Below are positions 49,619 to 62,924 of a stretch of 64,000 nucleotides of DNA, piece after piece. Positions within the stretch are counted from its first letter, which is position 1. Every line of letters starts with the position of its first letter. The position numbers and the translations under genes are program-made. This stretch comes from Halomonas aestuarii. Its GTDB lineage: Bacteria > Pseudomonadota > Gammaproteobacteria > Pseudomonadales > Halomonadaceae. The stretch covers positions 1,922,001-1,986,000 of the forward strand of contig NZ_CP018139.1 in assembly GCF_001886615.1 (NCBI RefSeq). Direction: 5' to 3'. The notes under the pieces were generated by a model. That model did not search any database. It saw nothing but the letters and a program-made list of their open reading frames with translations, and was not told the DNA's origin.

Positions 49619-50053
49619 ATGAAACTCAATAGCCTGAGCCCGGCACCGGGCTCCAAGCACGCCGAGAAGCGCGTCGGCCGTGGCATCGGCTCCGGTCTGG
49701 GCAAGACCGGTGGCCGCGGCCACAAGGGTCTGAAGTCGCGCAGCGGCGGCAGCGTGAAGCCCGGTTTCGAGGGCGGTCAGATGCCGCTGCAGCGGCGCCT
49801 GCCCAAGTTCGGCTTCACTTCGGCGAAGTCGCTGGTATCCGAGGAAGTCCGCCTGGCCGAGCTGGCCCGGGTCGCGGGTGACGAAGTCACCCTGGACACC
49901 CTCAAGGACGCCAACGTGCTCAAGGATGCCACCAAGCATGCGAAGGTCATCCTTTCCGGCGAACTGAACAAGGCGGTCACGGTCCGCGGCATCAAGGTCA
50001 CCAAGGGTGCCCGCGCCGCGATCGAAGCCGCCGGCGGCAAGGTAGAGGACTAA
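49619..50053 (+). CDS. rplO: 50S ribosomal protein L15
   Basis: 144 residues, the same as E. coli. The Gly/Lys-rich N-terminal extension ([21 protein letters not shown]) threads into 23S r[21 protein letters not shown] is the signature. It ends immediately before the secY start codon. Confidence 0.98.
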   Translation: MKLNSLSPAPGSKHAEKRVGRGIGSGLGKTGGRGHKGLKSRSGGSVKPGFEGGQMPLQRRLPKFGFTSAKSLVSEEVRLAELARVAGDEVTLDTLKDANVLKDATKHAKVILSGELNKAVTVRGIKVTKGARAAIEAAGGKVED

Positions 50054-51385
50054 ATGGCCAAGTCAGGAAACATGCCGGCGATGGGCAGCGGTCTGGGTGA
50101 ACTCTGGGCGCGTCTGCGCTTCGTGCTCCTCGCCATCGTGGTCTACCGTATCGGTGCCCACATCCCCGTTCCCGGTATCAATCCTGACCAGCTTGCTGCC
50201 TTGTTCAGGGAGCAGCAGGGTACCATCCTGGGCATGTTCAACATGTTCTCGGGGGGTGCCCTGGAGCGCATGAGTATCATGGCGCTGGGCATCATGCCCT
50301 ACATCTCGGCGTCGATCATCATGCAGCTGATGACCGCGGTCTCGCCGCAGCTCGAGCAGCTGAAGAAGGAAGGTGAGGCCGGCCGTCGCAAGATCAGCCA
50401 GTACACGCGCTACGGCACGGTGCTGCTGGCCCTGGTCCAGGCCACCGGCATGTCGGTGGGCCTGGCCAGCCAGGGGATCGCCTACTCGGCCGACTTCAGC
50501 TTCTACTTCACCGCCATCGTGACCTTCGTCACCGGGGCGGTGTTCCTGATGTGGCTGGGCGAGCAGATCACCGAGAAGGGGATCGGCAACGGCATCTCGC
50601 TGCTGATCTTCTCCGGGATCGTCGCCGGCCTTCCGGGCGCCGTGGGGCAGGCCTTCGAGCTGGCCCGCAACGAGGGTGCCTGGAACGTCCTGCCGCTGCT
50701 GGCCCTGACCGTGCTGGGCATCGCCACCGTGGCCTTCGTGGTGTTCATCGAGCGCGGCCAGCGTCGCCTCACGGTGAACTATCCGCGTCGCCAGGTGGGC
50801 AACAAGATGTATGCCGGCCAGAGCAGCTACCTGCCGCTCAAGGTCAACATGGCGGGTGTGATCCCGGCGATCTTCGCCTCGAGCATCCTGCTGTTCCCGG
50901 CCTCGCTGGGTCAGTGGGTCGGGGCCGGCGACGGGATGGAATGGCTGCAGAGTGCCTCCCAGGCCCTCGGGCCGGGGCAGCCGCTCTACATCTTGCTTTT
51001 CGCCGCGGCGGTGGTATTCTTCTGCTTCTTTTACACAGCGCTGGTCTTCAACCCCAAGGATGTCGCTGACAACCTCAAGAAGTCAGGGGCCTTCCTGCCG
51101 GGCATCCGTCCCGGCGAGCAGACCGCTCGCTACATCGACAAGGTCATGACCCGTCTGACCCTGTTCGGCGCGCTTTACATCACTGCGGTTTCCCTGATGC
51201 CCCAGTTCCTGATCGTGGCCTGGAACGTGCCGTTCTTCTTCGGCGGTACCTCGCTGCTGATCGTGGTGGTGGTCATCATGGACTTCATGGCCCAGGTGCA
51301 GTCGCACCTCATGTCGCACCAGTACGAGTCGGTGATGAAGAAGTCCAACCTGAAAGGCTACGGTAGCGGCGGCATCATGCGCTGA
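50054..51385 (+). CDS. secY: Sec translocase channel subunit SecY
   Basis: 443 residues, identical in length to E. coli. The ten-span pore of SecYEG for protein export and membrane insertion. The first span begins [21 protein letters not shown]. The plug region [21 protein letters not shown] and the C-terminal tail [29 protein letters not shown], which contacts SecA and ribosomes, are conserved. The start abuts rplO. It works with SecE at 24202. Confidence 0.98.
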   Translation: MAKSGNMPAMGSGLGELWARLRFVLLAIVVYRIGAHIPVPGINPDQLAALFREQQGTILGMFNMFSGGALERMSIMALGIMPYISASIIMQLMTAVSPQLEQLKKEGEAGRRKISQYTRYGTVLLALVQATGMSVGLASQGIAYSADFSFYFTAIVTFVTGAVFLMWLGEQITEKGIGNGISLLIFSGIVAGLPGAVGQAFELARNEGAWNVLPLLALTVLGIATVAFVVFIERGQRRLTVNYPRRQVGNKMYAGQSSYLPLKVNMAGVIPAIFASSILLFPASLGQWVGAGDGMEWLQSASQALGPGQPLYILLFAAAVVFFCFFYTALVFNPKDVADNLKKSGAFLPGIRPGEQTARYIDKVMTRLTLFGALYITAVSLMPQFLIVAWNVPFFFGGTSLLIVVVVIMDFMAQVQSHLMSHQYESVMKKSNLKGYGSGGIMR

Positions 51386-51414
51386 GGCGCGCCGCTGGCG
51401 ATTTGGAGAGAACG

Positions 51415-51528
51415 ATGAAAGTTCGAGCTTCCGTGAAGAAAATGTGCCGCAACTGCAAGATCATTCGTCGCAATGGCGCCGTGCGCGTCATCTGCACCGA
51501 ACCGCGGCACAAGCAGCGCCAGGGCTGA
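51415..51528 (+). CDS. rpmJ: 50S ribosomal protein L36 (zinc-binding form)
   Basis: 37 residues, encoded just after sec[20 protein letters not shown] carries Cys11 and Cys14; Cys27 and His32 complete a zinc site, so this is the C+ form. The ATG follows TTTGGAGAG. It closes the spc block, one residue shorter than E. coli L36. Confidence 0.97.
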   Translation: MKVRASVKKMCRNCKIIRRNGAVRVICTEPRHKQRQG

Positions 51529-51557
51529 GACCTGTCGCTGCACTGAACCGGGTGCCG

Positions 51558-51594
51558 GCATGCCCCTTGTCCTCGAGCGAGGAAAGGGGTATGC
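51558..51594 (+). promoter_or_regulatory. long hairpin in the alpha-operon leader
   Basis: An 11-bp outer stem (GCATGCCCCTT/AAGGGGTATGC, one wobble) stacks on a 5-bp inner stem (TCCTC/GAGGA), with a GAGC loop and one bulged G. It lies between rpmJ and rpsM. In E. coli S4 binds a pseudoknot in this leader; the position fits, but I cannot confirm the fold. There is no immediate T-run (TGTTGCGCC follows). Confidence 0.45.
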
Positions 51595-51652
51595 TGTTGC
51601 GCCTTTTGTAGATGATTAATCGAGCAAGCCGCTCAAATTTCGGAGTAAGCTG

Positions 51653-52009
51653 ATGGCCCGTATTGCAGGCGTCAATATCCCGGACAACAAGCATGCGGCG
51701 ATCTCGCTGACCTATATCTTCGGGATTGGCCGTACTCGCGCGCAGGACATCTGTGCCGCGACCGGCATCGCGCCGACCACCAAGATCCAGGAGCTCTCCA
51801 GTGAAGATCTGGACAGCCTGCGGTCTGAAGTCGGCAAGTACACCGTGGAAGGCGACCTTCGCCGTGATGTCACGCTTAACATCAAGCGTCTCATGGACCT
51901 GGGTTGCTATCGTGGTCTGCGTCATCGTCGTGGTCTTCCGCTGCGTGGTCAGCGTACCAAGACCAATGCGCGTACCCGTAAGGGCCCGCGCAAGCCGATC
52001 CGCAAATAA
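51653..52009 (+). CDS. rpsM: 30S ribosomal protein S13
   Basis: 118 residues, the same as E. coli. It forms bridges to the 50S central protuberance and contacts P-site tRNA with its basic tail. [28 protein letters not shown] and [25 protein letters not shown] are diagnostic. The ATG follows CGGAGTAAG. First gene of the alpha operon. Confidence 0.98.
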   Translation: MARIAGVNIPDNKHAAISLTYIFGIGRTRAQDICAATGIAPTTKIQELSSEDLDSLRSEVGKYTVEGDLRRDVTLNIKRLMDLGCYRGLRHRRGLPLRGQRTKTNARTRKGPRKPIRK

Positions 52010-52048
52010 CACGCACGTTCTGGCGTAAAGACAGGAATAGACATCAAC

Positions 52049-52435
52049 ATGGCTAACCCGCGTAGCAACCGTAAAAAGGTTAAAAAGCAGGTAGTGGATG
52101 CCGTTGCGCATATCCACGCCTCTTTTAACAACACGATCATTACGATCACAGACCGCCAGGGCAATGCCCTTTCCTGGGCAACTGCCGGTGGTTCGGGTTT
52201 TCGTGGTTCTCGCAAGAGCACCCCGTTCGCTGCTCAAGTGGCAAGCGAGCGTGCAGCGACCGCTGCAGCCGAGTATGGTGTGAAAAACGTCGACGTGCTG
52301 GTCAAGGGCCCCGGTCCTGGCCGTGAATCCGCCGTGCGCGCGCTCAATGCCGCCGGCTTCCGCGTGCAGAGCATCACCGACGCGACGCCCATTCCCCACA
52401 ATGGCTGCCGTCCGCCGAAGAAACGCCGCGTTTAA
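52049..52435 (+). CDS. rpsK: 30S ribosomal protein S11
   Basis: 128 residues. It lies on the 30S platform near the Shine-Dalgarno helix. [21 protein letters not shown] and [20 protein letters not shown] at the end are diagnostic. It follows rpsM by 39 bp. Confidence 0.98.
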   Translation: MANPRSNRKKVKKQVVDAVAHIHASFNNTIITITDRQGNALSWATAGGSGFRGSRKSTPFAAQVASERAATAAAEYGVKNVDVLVKGPGPGRESAVRALNAAGFRVQSITDATPIPHNGCRPPKKRRV

Positions 52436-52447
52436 GGAGACAGATTC

Positions 52448-53068
52448 ATGGCTCGTTACATTGGACCGAAGTGCAAACTGTCTCGTCGTGAGGGGACCGA
52501 TCTCTTCCTCAAGAGCGGTGTCACTCCCTTCGAGAAGAAGTGCAAATCCGAGCAGATCCCGGGTGTGCACGGCCAGCGCCGTCAGCGTCTTTCCGACTAC
52601 GGCTTGCAGCTTCGCGAGAAGCAGAAAGTACGTCGCATGTACGGCGTGCTCGAGAAGCAGTTCCGCAACTACTACAAGGAAGCGGCCCGCCTGAAGGGCG
52701 CGACCGGTGAGCTGTTGCTGCAGCTTCTCGAATCCCGACTGGACAACGTCGTCTACCGCATGGGCTTCGGCTCCACGCGTTCCGAGGCACGTCAGCTGGT
52801 CAGCCACAAGGCGATCGCCGTCAACGGCAAGACCGTCAACGTGGCGTCCTACCAGGTCAAGCCCGGTGACGTGGTCTCCATTCGCGAGAAGGCGAAGAAC
52901 CAGGCGCGCATCCAGACCTCCCTGGCCATCGCCGCCAACCGCGGCGACGTGGTCTGGGTCGAGACAGATGCCAAGAAGATGGAAGGCACTTTCAAGGCCC
53001 TGCCTGAACGCGGTGACCTGTCTGCCGACATCAACGAAAACCTGATCGTCGAGCTGTACTCCAAGTAA
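52448..53068 (+). CDS. rpsD: 30S ribosomal protein S4
   Basis: 206 residues. One of the two primary 16S-binding assembly proteins, and the alpha-operon repressor in E. coli. [19 protein letters not shown] at the start and the S4 RNA-binding domain ([35 protein letters not shown]) are clear. It lacks the four-Cys zinc knuckle of Bacillus-type S4. Confidence 0.98.
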   Translation: MARYIGPKCKLSRREGTDLFLKSGVTPFEKKCKSEQIPGVHGQRRQRLSDYGLQLREKQKVRRMYGVLEKQFRNYYKEAARLKGATGELLLQLLESRLDNVVYRMGFGSTRSEARQLVSHKAIAVNGKTVNVASYQVKPGDVVSIREKAKNQARIQTSLAIAANRGDVVWVETDAKKMEGTFKALPERGDLSADINENLIVELYSK

Positions 53069-53153
53069 GCGGCGCCCGCGTCGTGCCGCTCCCCGCCCGC
53101 GGGGAGCGGCCTGGAGTACCGACAATCCGTTTGGCAGCCTGATAGGTGTTCAT

Positions 53154-54152
53154 ATGCAGCGTTCAGTGACAGAGTTTCTCCGTCCTCGCGACATCAAGGT
53201 CGAAGAGATCAGCGCACATCACGCGAAGATCGTGCTCGAGCCCTTCGAGCGTGGCTTCGGCCACACGCTGGGGAATGCCCTGCGTCGCATCCTGCTCTCG
53301 TCCATGCCCGGCTGTGCCGTGGTGGAAGCCGAGATCGCGGGTGTGGAGCATGAGTACAGCGCGATCGAGGGCGTCCAGGAAGATGTCATCGAAATCCTCC
53401 TGAACCTCAAGGACGTGGCACTCCGGATGCATAGCCGCGACGAGGCAGTGCTCTCGCTGAACAAGCAGGGGCCGGCCGTCGTGACTGCGGGGGATATCGC
53501 GCTCGACCATGATGTCGAGATCGTCAACCCCGAGCATGTCATCGCCCACGTCAATGAGGGATCCGAGCTGAAGATGCAGCTCAAGGTCGCTCGCGGCCGC
53601 GGCTATGAGCCGGCGGACGTCCGTGGCGAGGCCGACGACGAGTCCCGCGCCATCGGTCGCCTGCAGCTGGATGCTACCTTCAGCCCCGTGCGCCGGGTTT
53701 CCTACTCGGTCGAGGCCGCGCGTGTGGAACAGCGTACCGACCTCGACAAGTTGATCATCAACCTGGAAACCGACGGCACCCTGGATCCGGAAGAGGCGAT
53801 CCGTCGCAGCGCCACCATCCTGCAGGAGCAGCTGGCCGCGTTCGTCGACCTGGAAGCCGACAAGGAACAGGAAGTGGTGGAGGAAGAGGATCACATCGAT
53901 CCGATCCTGCTGCGCCCCGTAGACGATCTCGAGTTGACCGTTCGCAGCGCCAACTGCCTGAAGGCCGAGAACATCTACTACATCGGGGATCTGATCCAGC
54001 GCACCGAGGTGGAGCTGCTGAAGACCCCCAATCTCGGCAAGAAGTCCCTGAATGAGATCAAGGACGTGTTGGCCGCCCGCGGGCTTTCCCTGGGCATGCG
54101 GCTGGAGAACTGGCCGCCGGCAAGCCTGAAGGACGACAAGGCCTCCGCGTGA
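53154..54152 (+). CDS. rpoA: RNA polymerase alpha subunit
   Basis: 332 residues. The N-terminal domain dimerises and seeds core assembly ([25 protein letters not shown]). A linker follows at ~235-250. The C-terminal domain ([24 protein letters not shown]) binds UP elements and activators. A 3-residue extension makes it slightly longer than E. coli (329). It follows rpsD by 85 bp. Confidence 0.98.
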   Translation: MQRSVTEFLRPRDIKVEEISAHHAKIVLEPFERGFGHTLGNALRRILLSSMPGCAVVEAEIAGVEHEYSAIEGVQEDVIEILLNLKDVALRMHSRDEAVLSLNKQGPAVVTAGDIALDHDVEIVNPEHVIAHVNEGSELKMQLKVARGRGYEPADVRGEADDESRAIGRLQLDATFSPVRRVSYSVEAARVEQRTDLDKLIINLETDGTLDPEEAIRRSATILQEQLAAFVDLEADKEQEVVEEEDHIDPILLRPVDDLELTVRSANCLKAENIYYIGDLIQRTEVELLKTPNLGKKSLNEIKDVLAARGLSLGMRLENWPPASLKDDKASA

Positions 54153-54191
54153 GCCTCGACTCGAGTCCCAGTTTGGTAAGGAATCACAACC

Positions 54192-54578
54192 ATGCGTCAT
54201 CGTAAGAGTGGTCGTCACCTGAATCGCAACAGCTCGCACCGCCAGGCCATGTTCAAGAACATGTCCGTCTCGCTGGTCGAGCATGAAGTGATCAAGACAA
54301 CCCTGCCCAAGGCCAAGGAGCTGCGTCGCGTCATCGAGCCGCTGATCACCCTGGCCAAGCAGGACAGCGTCGCCAATCGTCGTCTGGCCTTCAGCCGCAC
54401 CCGCTCCAAGGAAGCGGTCGGCAAGCTCTTCAATGAGCTGGGTCCGCGTTACGCCGAGCGTCCGGGCGGTTACGTCCGTATCCTCAAGTGCGGTTACCGC
54501 ACCGGCGACAACGCCCCCATGGCCTTCGTCGAACTGGTCGACCGTCCGGTCGTCGAGGAGACCGCCGCCGAGGAGTGA
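54192..54578 (+). CDS. rplQ: 50S ribosomal protein L17
   Basis: 128 residues. It lies by the tunnel exit. [24 protein letters not shown] is diagnostic, as is AGGYVRI-like [27 protein letters not shown]. Last gene of the alpha operon, followed by a strong terminator. Confidence 0.98.
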   Translation: MRHRKSGRHLNRNSSHRQAMFKNMSVSLVEHEVIKTTLPKAKELRRVIEPLITLAKQDSVANRRLAFSRTRSKEAVGKLFNELGPRYAERPGGYVRILKCGYRTGDNAPMAFVELVDRPVVEETAAEE

Positions 54579-54614
54579 TCCTCGTCCGGTGACCCTCGCG
54601 TCGCGACACCCAAG

Positions 54615-54643
54615 CCGGCTCCCTCAGGGAGCCGGTTTTTTTT
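54615..54643 (+). terminator. alpha operon terminator
   Basis: CCGGCTCCC pairs with GGGAGCCGG across TCA, followed by eight T. It ends the long ribosomal-protein transcript. The bases 54650-54850 after it contain one further hairpin (CGATGCC/GGCATCG) near 54770 without a T-run, and nothing else I can support. Confidence 0.92.
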
Positions 54644-54851
54644 CGTCTGTGGGGGACGGGTCTTGTGCTGGCGGGCCGTTCCGCGGCTGTCCCGGCGACA
54701 CCTCTCCCCTACGCGGGGCCGCGTGCCAGGCGGGCGCTGTGGCCCGGTTCAGGGGGCGAGCGATGCCTTCCCTGGCATCGGCCTCGCCGCGAGCGGTCAC
54801 CGGCGACGCTCGCCCTCTCGTCGGCCTTCGGCGTAGCGGTTCAACGCAAGG

Positions 54852-57713
<2,862 letters not shown>

Positions 57714-57874
57714 TCCCACCTCGCCGGACGCGGCAAAACCTCGATTATACGGGGCGGGCCGCGCCGGCGGCAAAGCGCCGCCCCCATCGGCTTTCCCTGC
57801 AGGGTGGCGAGCCGCTAGAATATGCGGTCCACCTCCGGGCTCGAGGGCCCCCGCCCACGGAATGTCGAATCGCT

Positions 57875-59269
57875 ATGCGAAAGGTCTCAGGACTGCTGTT
57901 AGCCACCGAGCGTCGTGCCATCACCGGGCTGGCCGGGCTCTACGCCACGCGCATGCTCGGGCTGTTCATGGTGCTGCCGGTGCTGGCCCTGTATGCCGAC
58001 GACCTGAAGGGTGCCACGCCGCTGCTGGTCGGTCTGGCGCTGGGCATCTACGGGCTCACCCAGGCGGTGCTGCAGATCCCCTTCGGGCTGCTCTCTGACC
58101 GCATCGGGCGCAAGCCGGTGATCGCCGCCGGTCTCCTGCTGTTCATGCTCGGCAGCCTGGTGGCCGCCCAGTCCGATTCCATCGCCGGGGTGATCCTGGG
58201 GCGTTGCCTGCAGGGCAGCGGCGCCGTGGCCGCGGCCATCATGGCGCTGCTCGCCGACCAGACCCGCGAGCAGGTGCGCACCGCCGCCATGGCCACCATC
58301 GGGCTCTCCATTGGCGTGGCCTTCGCCGTGGCCATGGTGCTGGGCCCCTGGCTCGCCGCGGATCACGGCCTGTCGGGCGTCTTCTGGTTCACCGCCGCCC
58401 TGGCCGCCCTGGGCCTGGTGGTGCTGTGGAAGCTGGTGCCGCCGGCGCCGCGCCGCGTGCGCCATCGCGACGTGGGCATGGACCGCGACCAGCTGCGCGG
58501 CATCCTCACGCGCAGAGACCTGTGGCGCATGGACCTCTCGATCTTTTCACTGCACCTGGTGCTGATGGCGATCTTCGTCGCCGTGCCCTTCCGGCTGGTG
58601 GACGCGGGCATCCCCGTCGAGCGCCATGGGCTGACCTATCTCGCCGTCATGCTGCTGGCCTTCGTGGCCATGGTGCCGCTGGTGATCATTGCCGAGAAGC
58701 GGCGTCGCATGAAGACCATGTGCCTGTCCGCGATCACCGGCATCACCCTGAGCCTGTTCGGGCTCGCCGGCCTGGGTGAAGGCATATGGGGGCTGTTCGG
58801 CTGGCTGCTGCTGTTCTTCATCGCCTTCAACCTGCTCGAGGCCACGCTGCCCTCGATGCTCAGCAAGCTGGCCCCGGCCGGCGCCAAGGGCACCGCCATG
58901 GGCATCTATTCCACGAGCCAGTTCATGGGCGCCTTCCTGGGCGGCGTGCTGGGCGGCTGGCTCTCCCAGCAGTGGGGGCTCTCCGCGGTCTTCATCGGCT
59001 GCGGACTGCTGGGCCTGGCCTGGCTCGCGGGGATGGCCGGCATGGTGCCCCCCCGCCACCTGTCCAGCGAGGTGGTGGCGCTCGACGACAGTGAACAGGA
59101 TGATGCCCTGGAGTCCCTGATGGCGCGTTTCGCCGATGTGGCCGGGGTGGAGGATGTGCTGGTCGTTCCCGAGGAACGCCTGGCCTATCTGAAGGTGGAC
59201 CGCCAGCGCCTCGATGAGCAGGCCCTGTCGCGTCTCACCGGTGCCGGTAATCCCCACAGCGGCGCCTGA
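57875..59269 (+). CDS. MFS transporter with C-terminal ferredoxin-like domain, YajR-like
   Basis: 464 residues. The first ~385 form a 12-span major facilitator (motif [14 protein letters not shown] after the second span). The last ~65 residues ([34 protein letters not shown]) form a small soluble domain like the YAM domain of E. coli YajR. The substrate is unknown, and drug export would be a guess. The ATG at 57875 has a weak ribosome site. It lies between uvrA (divergent) and ssb (same strand, 80 bp apart). Confidence 0.85.
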   Translation: MRKVSGLLLATERRAITGLAGLYATRMLGLFMVLPVLALYADDLKGATPLLVGLALGIYGLTQAVLQIPFGLLSDRIGRKPVIAAGLLLFMLGSLVAAQSDSIAGVILGRCLQGSGAVAAAIMALLADQTREQVRTAAMATIGLSIGVAFAVAMVLGPWLAADHGLSGVFWFTAALAALGLVVLWKLVPPAPRRVRHRDVGMDRDQLRGILTRRDLWRMDLSIFSLHLVLMAIFVAVPFRLVDAGIPVERHGLTYLAVMLLAFVAMVPLVIIAEKRRRMKTMCLSAITGITLSLFGLAGLGEGIWGLFGWLLLFFIAFNLLEATLPSMLSKLAPAGAKGTAMGIYSTSQFMGAFLGGVLGGWLSQQWGLSAVFIGCGLLGLAWLAGMAGMVPPRHLSSEVVALDDSEQDDALESLMARFADVAGVEDVLVVPEERLAYLKVDRQRLDEQALSRLTGAGNPHSGA

Positions 59270-59349
59270 GCCGGGTATGATCCGGTTAGGGCGCCGCCGG
59301 TGCCGCTCGATCGCCGTACAACGCATTTCATGACAGCAAGGAGTTCCTC

Positions 59350-59940
59350 ATGGCCCGTGGCATCAACAAGGTCATCCTCATCGGCAACCTCGGCCAGGAT
59401 CCCGAGGTGCGCTTCACCCCCTCCGGCACCGCCGTGGCCAACCTCAACCTGGCCACCAGCGACACCTGGATGGACAAGCAGAGTGGCCAGCGCCAGGAGC
59501 GCACCGAATGGCACCGGGTCGTGCTGTTCAACAAGACCGCCGAGATCGCCCAGCAGTACCTCAAGAAGGGCAGCAAGGTGTACATCGAGGGTCGCCTGCA
59601 GACCCGCAAGTGGCAGGACCAGAACGGCCAGGACAAGTACAGCACCGAGATCGTCGCCAACGACATGCAGATGCTCGACTCCCGCGGCGGTGACGCCGGC
59701 GGCCCCCAGGGCGGCATGCCCCCGCAGGGTGGCCAGTATGGCGGCCAGCCCCAGCAGGGCGGAGGCTTCGGCGGCAACCAGCCGCCCCAGCAGGGCGGCC
59801 AGTATGGGGGTGGCCAGCCCCGTCGTCCGGCACCACAGCCGGCGCCCCCGCAGCAGGGTGGCGGCCAGCAGCAGGGCGGCAACTATGGCGCGCCGGACCC
59901 GGGCAGCTTCGACGATTTCGACGACGAGATCCCCTTCTGA
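59350..59940 (+). CDS. ssb: single-stranded DNA-binding protein
   Basis: 196 residues. The N-terminal OB fold starts [21 protein letters not shown]. The linker (about residues 115-180) is rich in Gly and Gln, with repeated GGQYGG, and the tip DFDDEIPF recruits repair and replication partners. It protects single-stranded DNA in replication, repair and recombination. The long low-complexity linker is typical of the family. The start follows AAGGAG. Confidence 0.97.
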   Translation: MARGINKVILIGNLGQDPEVRFTPSGTAVANLNLATSDTWMDKQSGQRQERTEWHRVVLFNKTAEIAQQYLKKGSKVYIEGRLQTRKWQDQNGQDKYSTEIVANDMQMLDSRGGDAGGPQGGMPPQGGQYGGQPQQGGGFGGNQPPQQGGQYGGGQPRRPAPQPAPPQQGGGQQQGGNYGAPDPGSFDDFDDEIPF

Positions 59941-59965
59941 GCAGGAGGACAGCCGAGGAGAAGTC

Positions 59966-60841
59966 GTGAAGCTGCTGATTCTGGAGGCCGGGCACTGCCT
60001 GAGCCTGGCGATGGCCCGCGAGGCCAACCGGCGCAGCGATACCGAGCTCATCATCGAGCCGTCGCTGAAGACCACGCCGTCGCTGCTCGATGAGCTGCGC
60101 CCGGATGCGCTGGTGATCCCGCCCCTGTCCCGGCCGATCAGTGCCGAGCCGGCGGCCGTCTCGGCGCATGCCGAGGCGGTCGAGGCCTGCATGGAGGCCT
60201 GCCACGAGGCGGGGATCCCGCTGGTGTGGTGCGTCTCCGACCAGCTCTACGAGGACGGTTTCGGCGTGCCCATCGAGGAGCACGTGATCCCCGAGCCACG
60301 GGATGACAGCCTCCGGCGACTGGTGCGCACCGGCGACCGGATCCGTGCCGAGTGTCCCCATCACCTGATCGTGCGCCTCGGGCCGCTGTTCGCCCTGGAG
60401 GGCAGCCACGCCTGGCTCGGCGAGCTGCTCGACACCTTCATGGATGGCGGCGAGGTGCGGGCGGCTTCCGACGTCATCTTCTGCCCGACCTCGGCGGATG
60501 CCGTGGCCATGGCGCTGATCGGCATGCTCCAGCAGCAGCACTGCGGCGCCGATGCCTGGGGCAGCTATCACCTGGCCGGCACCGAGCCGGTGAGCGCCTA
60601 TACCTTCGTCTCGATGGTGCGCACCCAGCTCGCCACGCGGCTCGAGGGCCGCGGCGAACGGGTCACGCTGGGCAACGTCAAGGCGCTCAATCACCACCAC
60701 GACCAGCCGCTGCGCCGGGTGCTGAACTGCCGGCGGGTGCTGGAGGTGTTCGGGGTCCACCAGAAGCCCTGGCGCCTGGAGGTCGGGCGCATGCTGGATA
60801 CCTGGTGCCTGGTGAGGGAAGAGGAGTCGGTGCAACGATGA
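59966..60841 (+). CDS. RmlD-like sugar-nucleotide reductase/epimerase-family protein, degenerate
   Basis: 291 residues from a GTG at 59966 with GAGGAG upstream. The fold resembles dTDP-4-dehydrorhamnose reductase (RmlD): a cofactor-strand-like start (KLLILEAGHCLSLAMARE), a central VSDQLYEDG where RmlD has STDYVFDG, and LIVRLGPLFALEGSHAWLG. The usual GxxGxxG nucleotide-binding glycines are not evident, and I do not see a YxxxK pair, so catalysis is doubtful. Its stop overlaps the next start (ATGA), tying it to the acyltransferase. Function is not known. Confidence 0.7.
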   Translation: MKLLILEAGHCLSLAMAREANRRSDTELIIEPSLKTTPSLLDELRPDALVIPPLSRPISAEPAAVSAHAEAVEACMEACHEAGIPLVWCVSDQLYEDGFGVPIEEHVIPEPRDDSLRRLVRTGDRIRAECPHHLIVRLGPLFALEGSHAWLGELLDTFMDGGEVRAASDVIFCPTSADAVAMALIGMLQQQHCGADAWGSYHLAGTEPVSAYTFVSMVRTQLATRLEGRGERVTLGNVKALNHHHDQPLRRVLNCRRVLEVFGVHQKPWRLEVGRMLDTWCLVREEESVQR

Positions 60842-61593
60842 ACGTGATTCGCAGCCTGATCTTCTACGTCGGCTATGTCCTGGCCATGCTGGTCTGCGGG
60901 GTGCTCTTCCTGCCCCCGGCGCCCTTCCTGCCGCTGACCTCCCGCTATCGCCTGCTCAACCTCTACAACCACTTCATCATCGCCTGGTTCCGCCTGGTCT
61001 GTGGCGTGCGCTACGACTTCCGCGGCCATGAGAGGCTGCCGGACGGCCCCTGCGTCATCCTGGCCAACCACCAGTCCGAATGGGAGACGGTCTACCTGCA
61101 GCTGCTCCACCCGCCGGTGTGCACGGTGCTCAAGCGCGAGCTCCTGAACATCCCGATCTTCGGCTGGGCGCTGCGACTGCTGCACCCCATCGCCCTGGAC
61201 CGCTCCCGGCCCGCCCGGGCCATGAAGCAGGTGCTCATCCAGGGGCGGACCCGCCTCGAGGAAGGGCTCTCGGTGCTGATCTTTCCCGAGGGGACGAGGG
61301 TCAAGCCGGGGCATCGCGTGCGCTACAACAAGAGCGGTGCGGTGATCGCCTGTCGGGCCGGGATGCCGGTGGTGCCGGTGGCCCACAATGCCGGCGAGCG
61401 CTGGCCCGGGCGCCACTGGGTCAAGAACCCGGGGCGCCTGTCGCTCGTGGTCGGTGAGCCGATCGCCACCGAGGGGCGCACGCCCGAGGACGTGATGCGC
61501 GAGGCGGAGGCCTGGATCGAGGCGCGCCTGGCGGAGATCTCGGAGGTGCCGCGGCCCGAGGTGCCCGCCGAGACGGCGAAGCACCCGGCCTGA
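60838..61593 (+). CDS. 1-acyl-sn-glycerol-3-phosphate acyltransferase (PlsC family)
   Basis: 251 residues. It adds a second acyl chain to lysophosphatidic acid at the inner membrane. The catalytic motif is NHQSEWE (His78, HX4E where classical PlsC has HX4D), and FPEGTR (residues 149-154) binds the substrate phosphate. An N-terminal hydrophobic span covers ~6-26. The HX4E form occurs in other bacterial members I recall. Other substrates (ornithine lipid) cannot be excluded. It is coupled to the RmlD-like gene and ends at a bidirectional terminator. Confidence 0.85.
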   Translation: MNVIRSLIFYVGYVLAMLVCGVLFLPPAPFLPLTSRYRLLNLYNHFIIAWFRLVCGVRYDFRGHERLPDGPCVILANHQSEWETVYLQLLHPPVCTVLKRELLNIPIFGWALRLLHPIALDRSRPARAMKQVLIQGRTRLEEGLSVLIFPEGTRVKPGHRVRYNKSGAVIACRAGMPVVPVAHNAGERWPGRHWVKNPGRLSLVVGEPIATEGRTPEDVMREAEAWIEARLAEISEVPRPEVPAETAKHPA

Positions 61594-61626
61594 TCGCCCC
61601 GACGACGACCACGTCGAGTCCAACGC

Positions 61627-61654
61627 AAGAAGGCGCCCCGCGGGGCGCCTTCTT
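61627..61654. terminator. bidirectional terminator between plsC-like and fabB genes
   Basis: A 28-base perfect palindrome, AAGAAGGCGCCCCG and its complement, between convergent genes. The outer A/T run gives a short U-tract on either strand. Confidence 0.8.
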
Positions 61655-61693
61655 GCATGGGCTTTCGGCCGGAGCCTGGCACGGCAGGCGGCG

Positions 61694-62911
61694 TCAGCCG
61701 CTGAACTTCTCCAGCACCAGGCAGGCATTGGTACCGCCGAAGCCGAAGCTGTTGGACAGCACGCGCCTGACCTCGGCGTCGTCGCGACGCTCGGTGACGA
61801 TATCGAAGCCGGCCGCCTGCTCGTCCAGGTGCTCGATGTTGGCCGAGGCGGCGATGAAGCGGTGCTCCATCATCATCAGCGAGTAGATGGCCTCCTGCAC
61901 GCCGGTGGCCCCCAGCGAGTGGCCGGTCAGCGACTTGGTCGAGCTCATCGGCGGGGTCCGGTCGCCGAACACCTCGCGGATCGCCTTCAGCTCGGCGACA
62001 TCGCCCACCGGGGTGGAAGTGCCGTGGGTGTTGACGTAGTCGATGTCGCCATCGACCGTGGCCATGGCCTGGCGCATGCAGCGGGCCGCGCCTTCGCCGG
62101 ACGGGGCGACCATGTCGTAGCCGTCGGAGGTGGCGCCGTAGCCGACCACTTCGGCATAGATCTTCGCGCCGCGGGCGCGGGCGTGCTCGAGGTCCTCGAG
62201 CACCAGCATGCCGCCGCCGCCGGCGATGACGAAGCCGTCGCGGGCCTGGTCATAGGGGCGCGAGGCCTTCTCCGGCGTCTCGTTGTAGTGGGTCGACAGC
62301 GCGCCCATGGCATCGAACAGGCAGGACAGGGTCCAGTGCTCCTCCTCGCCGCCACCGGCGAACACCACGTCCTGCTTGCCGAGCTGGATCTGCTCGACGG
62401 CACTGCCGATGCAGTGGGCCGAGGTGGCACAGGCCGAGGAGATCGAGTAGTTGACCCCCTTGATCTTGAACGGCGTCGCCAGGCAGGCCGATACGGTGCT
62501 GCCCATGGTGCGGGTGACCCGGTAGGGGCCCACGCGGCGCAGGCCCTTCTCGCGCATGACGTCGGCGGCCTCGACCTGGTTGGCGCTGGACGCGCCGCCG
62601 GAGCCCGCGATCAGGCCGGTGCGCTCGTTCGACACCTGTTCCGGGGTGAGGCCCGAGTCCTCGATGGCCTGGGCCATGCTCACGTAGGCATAGGCGGCGG
62701 CATCCCCCATGAAGCGGCGCAGCTTGCGGTCGACCAGGGCGTCGAGGTCGATATCGACGCTGCCGGCCACCTGGCTGCGGAACCCGCGCTCGGCGTACTC
62801 TTCCTTGAAGCGAATGCCCGAGCGCCCGTTCCTGAGCGCCTCCAGAACCTGTTGTGCGTCGTTGCCCAGGCAGGACACGATGCCCAGGCCGGTGACTACC
62901 ACTCGTCGCAT
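61694..62911 (-). CDS. fabB: 3-oxoacyl-ACP synthase I
   Basis: 405 residues. It elongates unsaturated acyl-ACP by Claisen condensation. The catalytic triad is Cys161 ([12 protein letters not shown]), His296 ([12 protein letters not shown]) and His331 ([12 protein letters not shown]). I chose the ATG at 62911 ([10 protein letters not shown]) for its AGGAGG site; the frame open to 62968 overlaps fabA. It is 13 bp downstream of fabA, the standard fabAB pair for the anaerobic unsaturated fatty-acid route. Confidence 0.98.
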   Translation of the reverse strand: MRRVVVTGLGIVSCLGNDAQQVLEALRNGRSGIRFKEEYAERGFRSQVAGSVDIDLDALVDRKLRRFMGDAAAYAYVSMAQAIEDSGLTPEQVSNERTGLIAGSGGASSANQVEAADVMREKGLRRVGPYRVTRTMGSTVSACLATPFKIKGVNYSISSACATSAHCIGSAVEQIQLGKQDVVFAGGGEEEHWTLSCLFDAMGALSTHYNETPEKASRPYDQARDGFVIAGGGGMLVLEDLEHARARGAKIYAEVVGYGATSDGYDMVAPSGEGAARCMRQAMATVDGDIDYVNTHGTSTPVGDVAELKAIREVFGDRTPPMSSTKSLTGHSLGATGVQEAIYSLMMMEHRFIAASANIEHLDEQAAGFDIVTERRDDAEVRRVLSNSFGFGGTNACLVLEKFSG

Positions 62912-62924
62912 GGGAGCCTCCTGA

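Noticed and set aside
57714..57874. LexA (SOS) box upstream of uvrA
   Set aside because: No CTGT-N8-ACAG or close variant was found on reading; the nearest candidate, CTGCAG, is just a short palindrome.
59690..59900. Tandem repeat array in ssb
   Set aside because: The repeated GGC/CAG-rich units encode the normal Gly/Gln-rich SSB linker.
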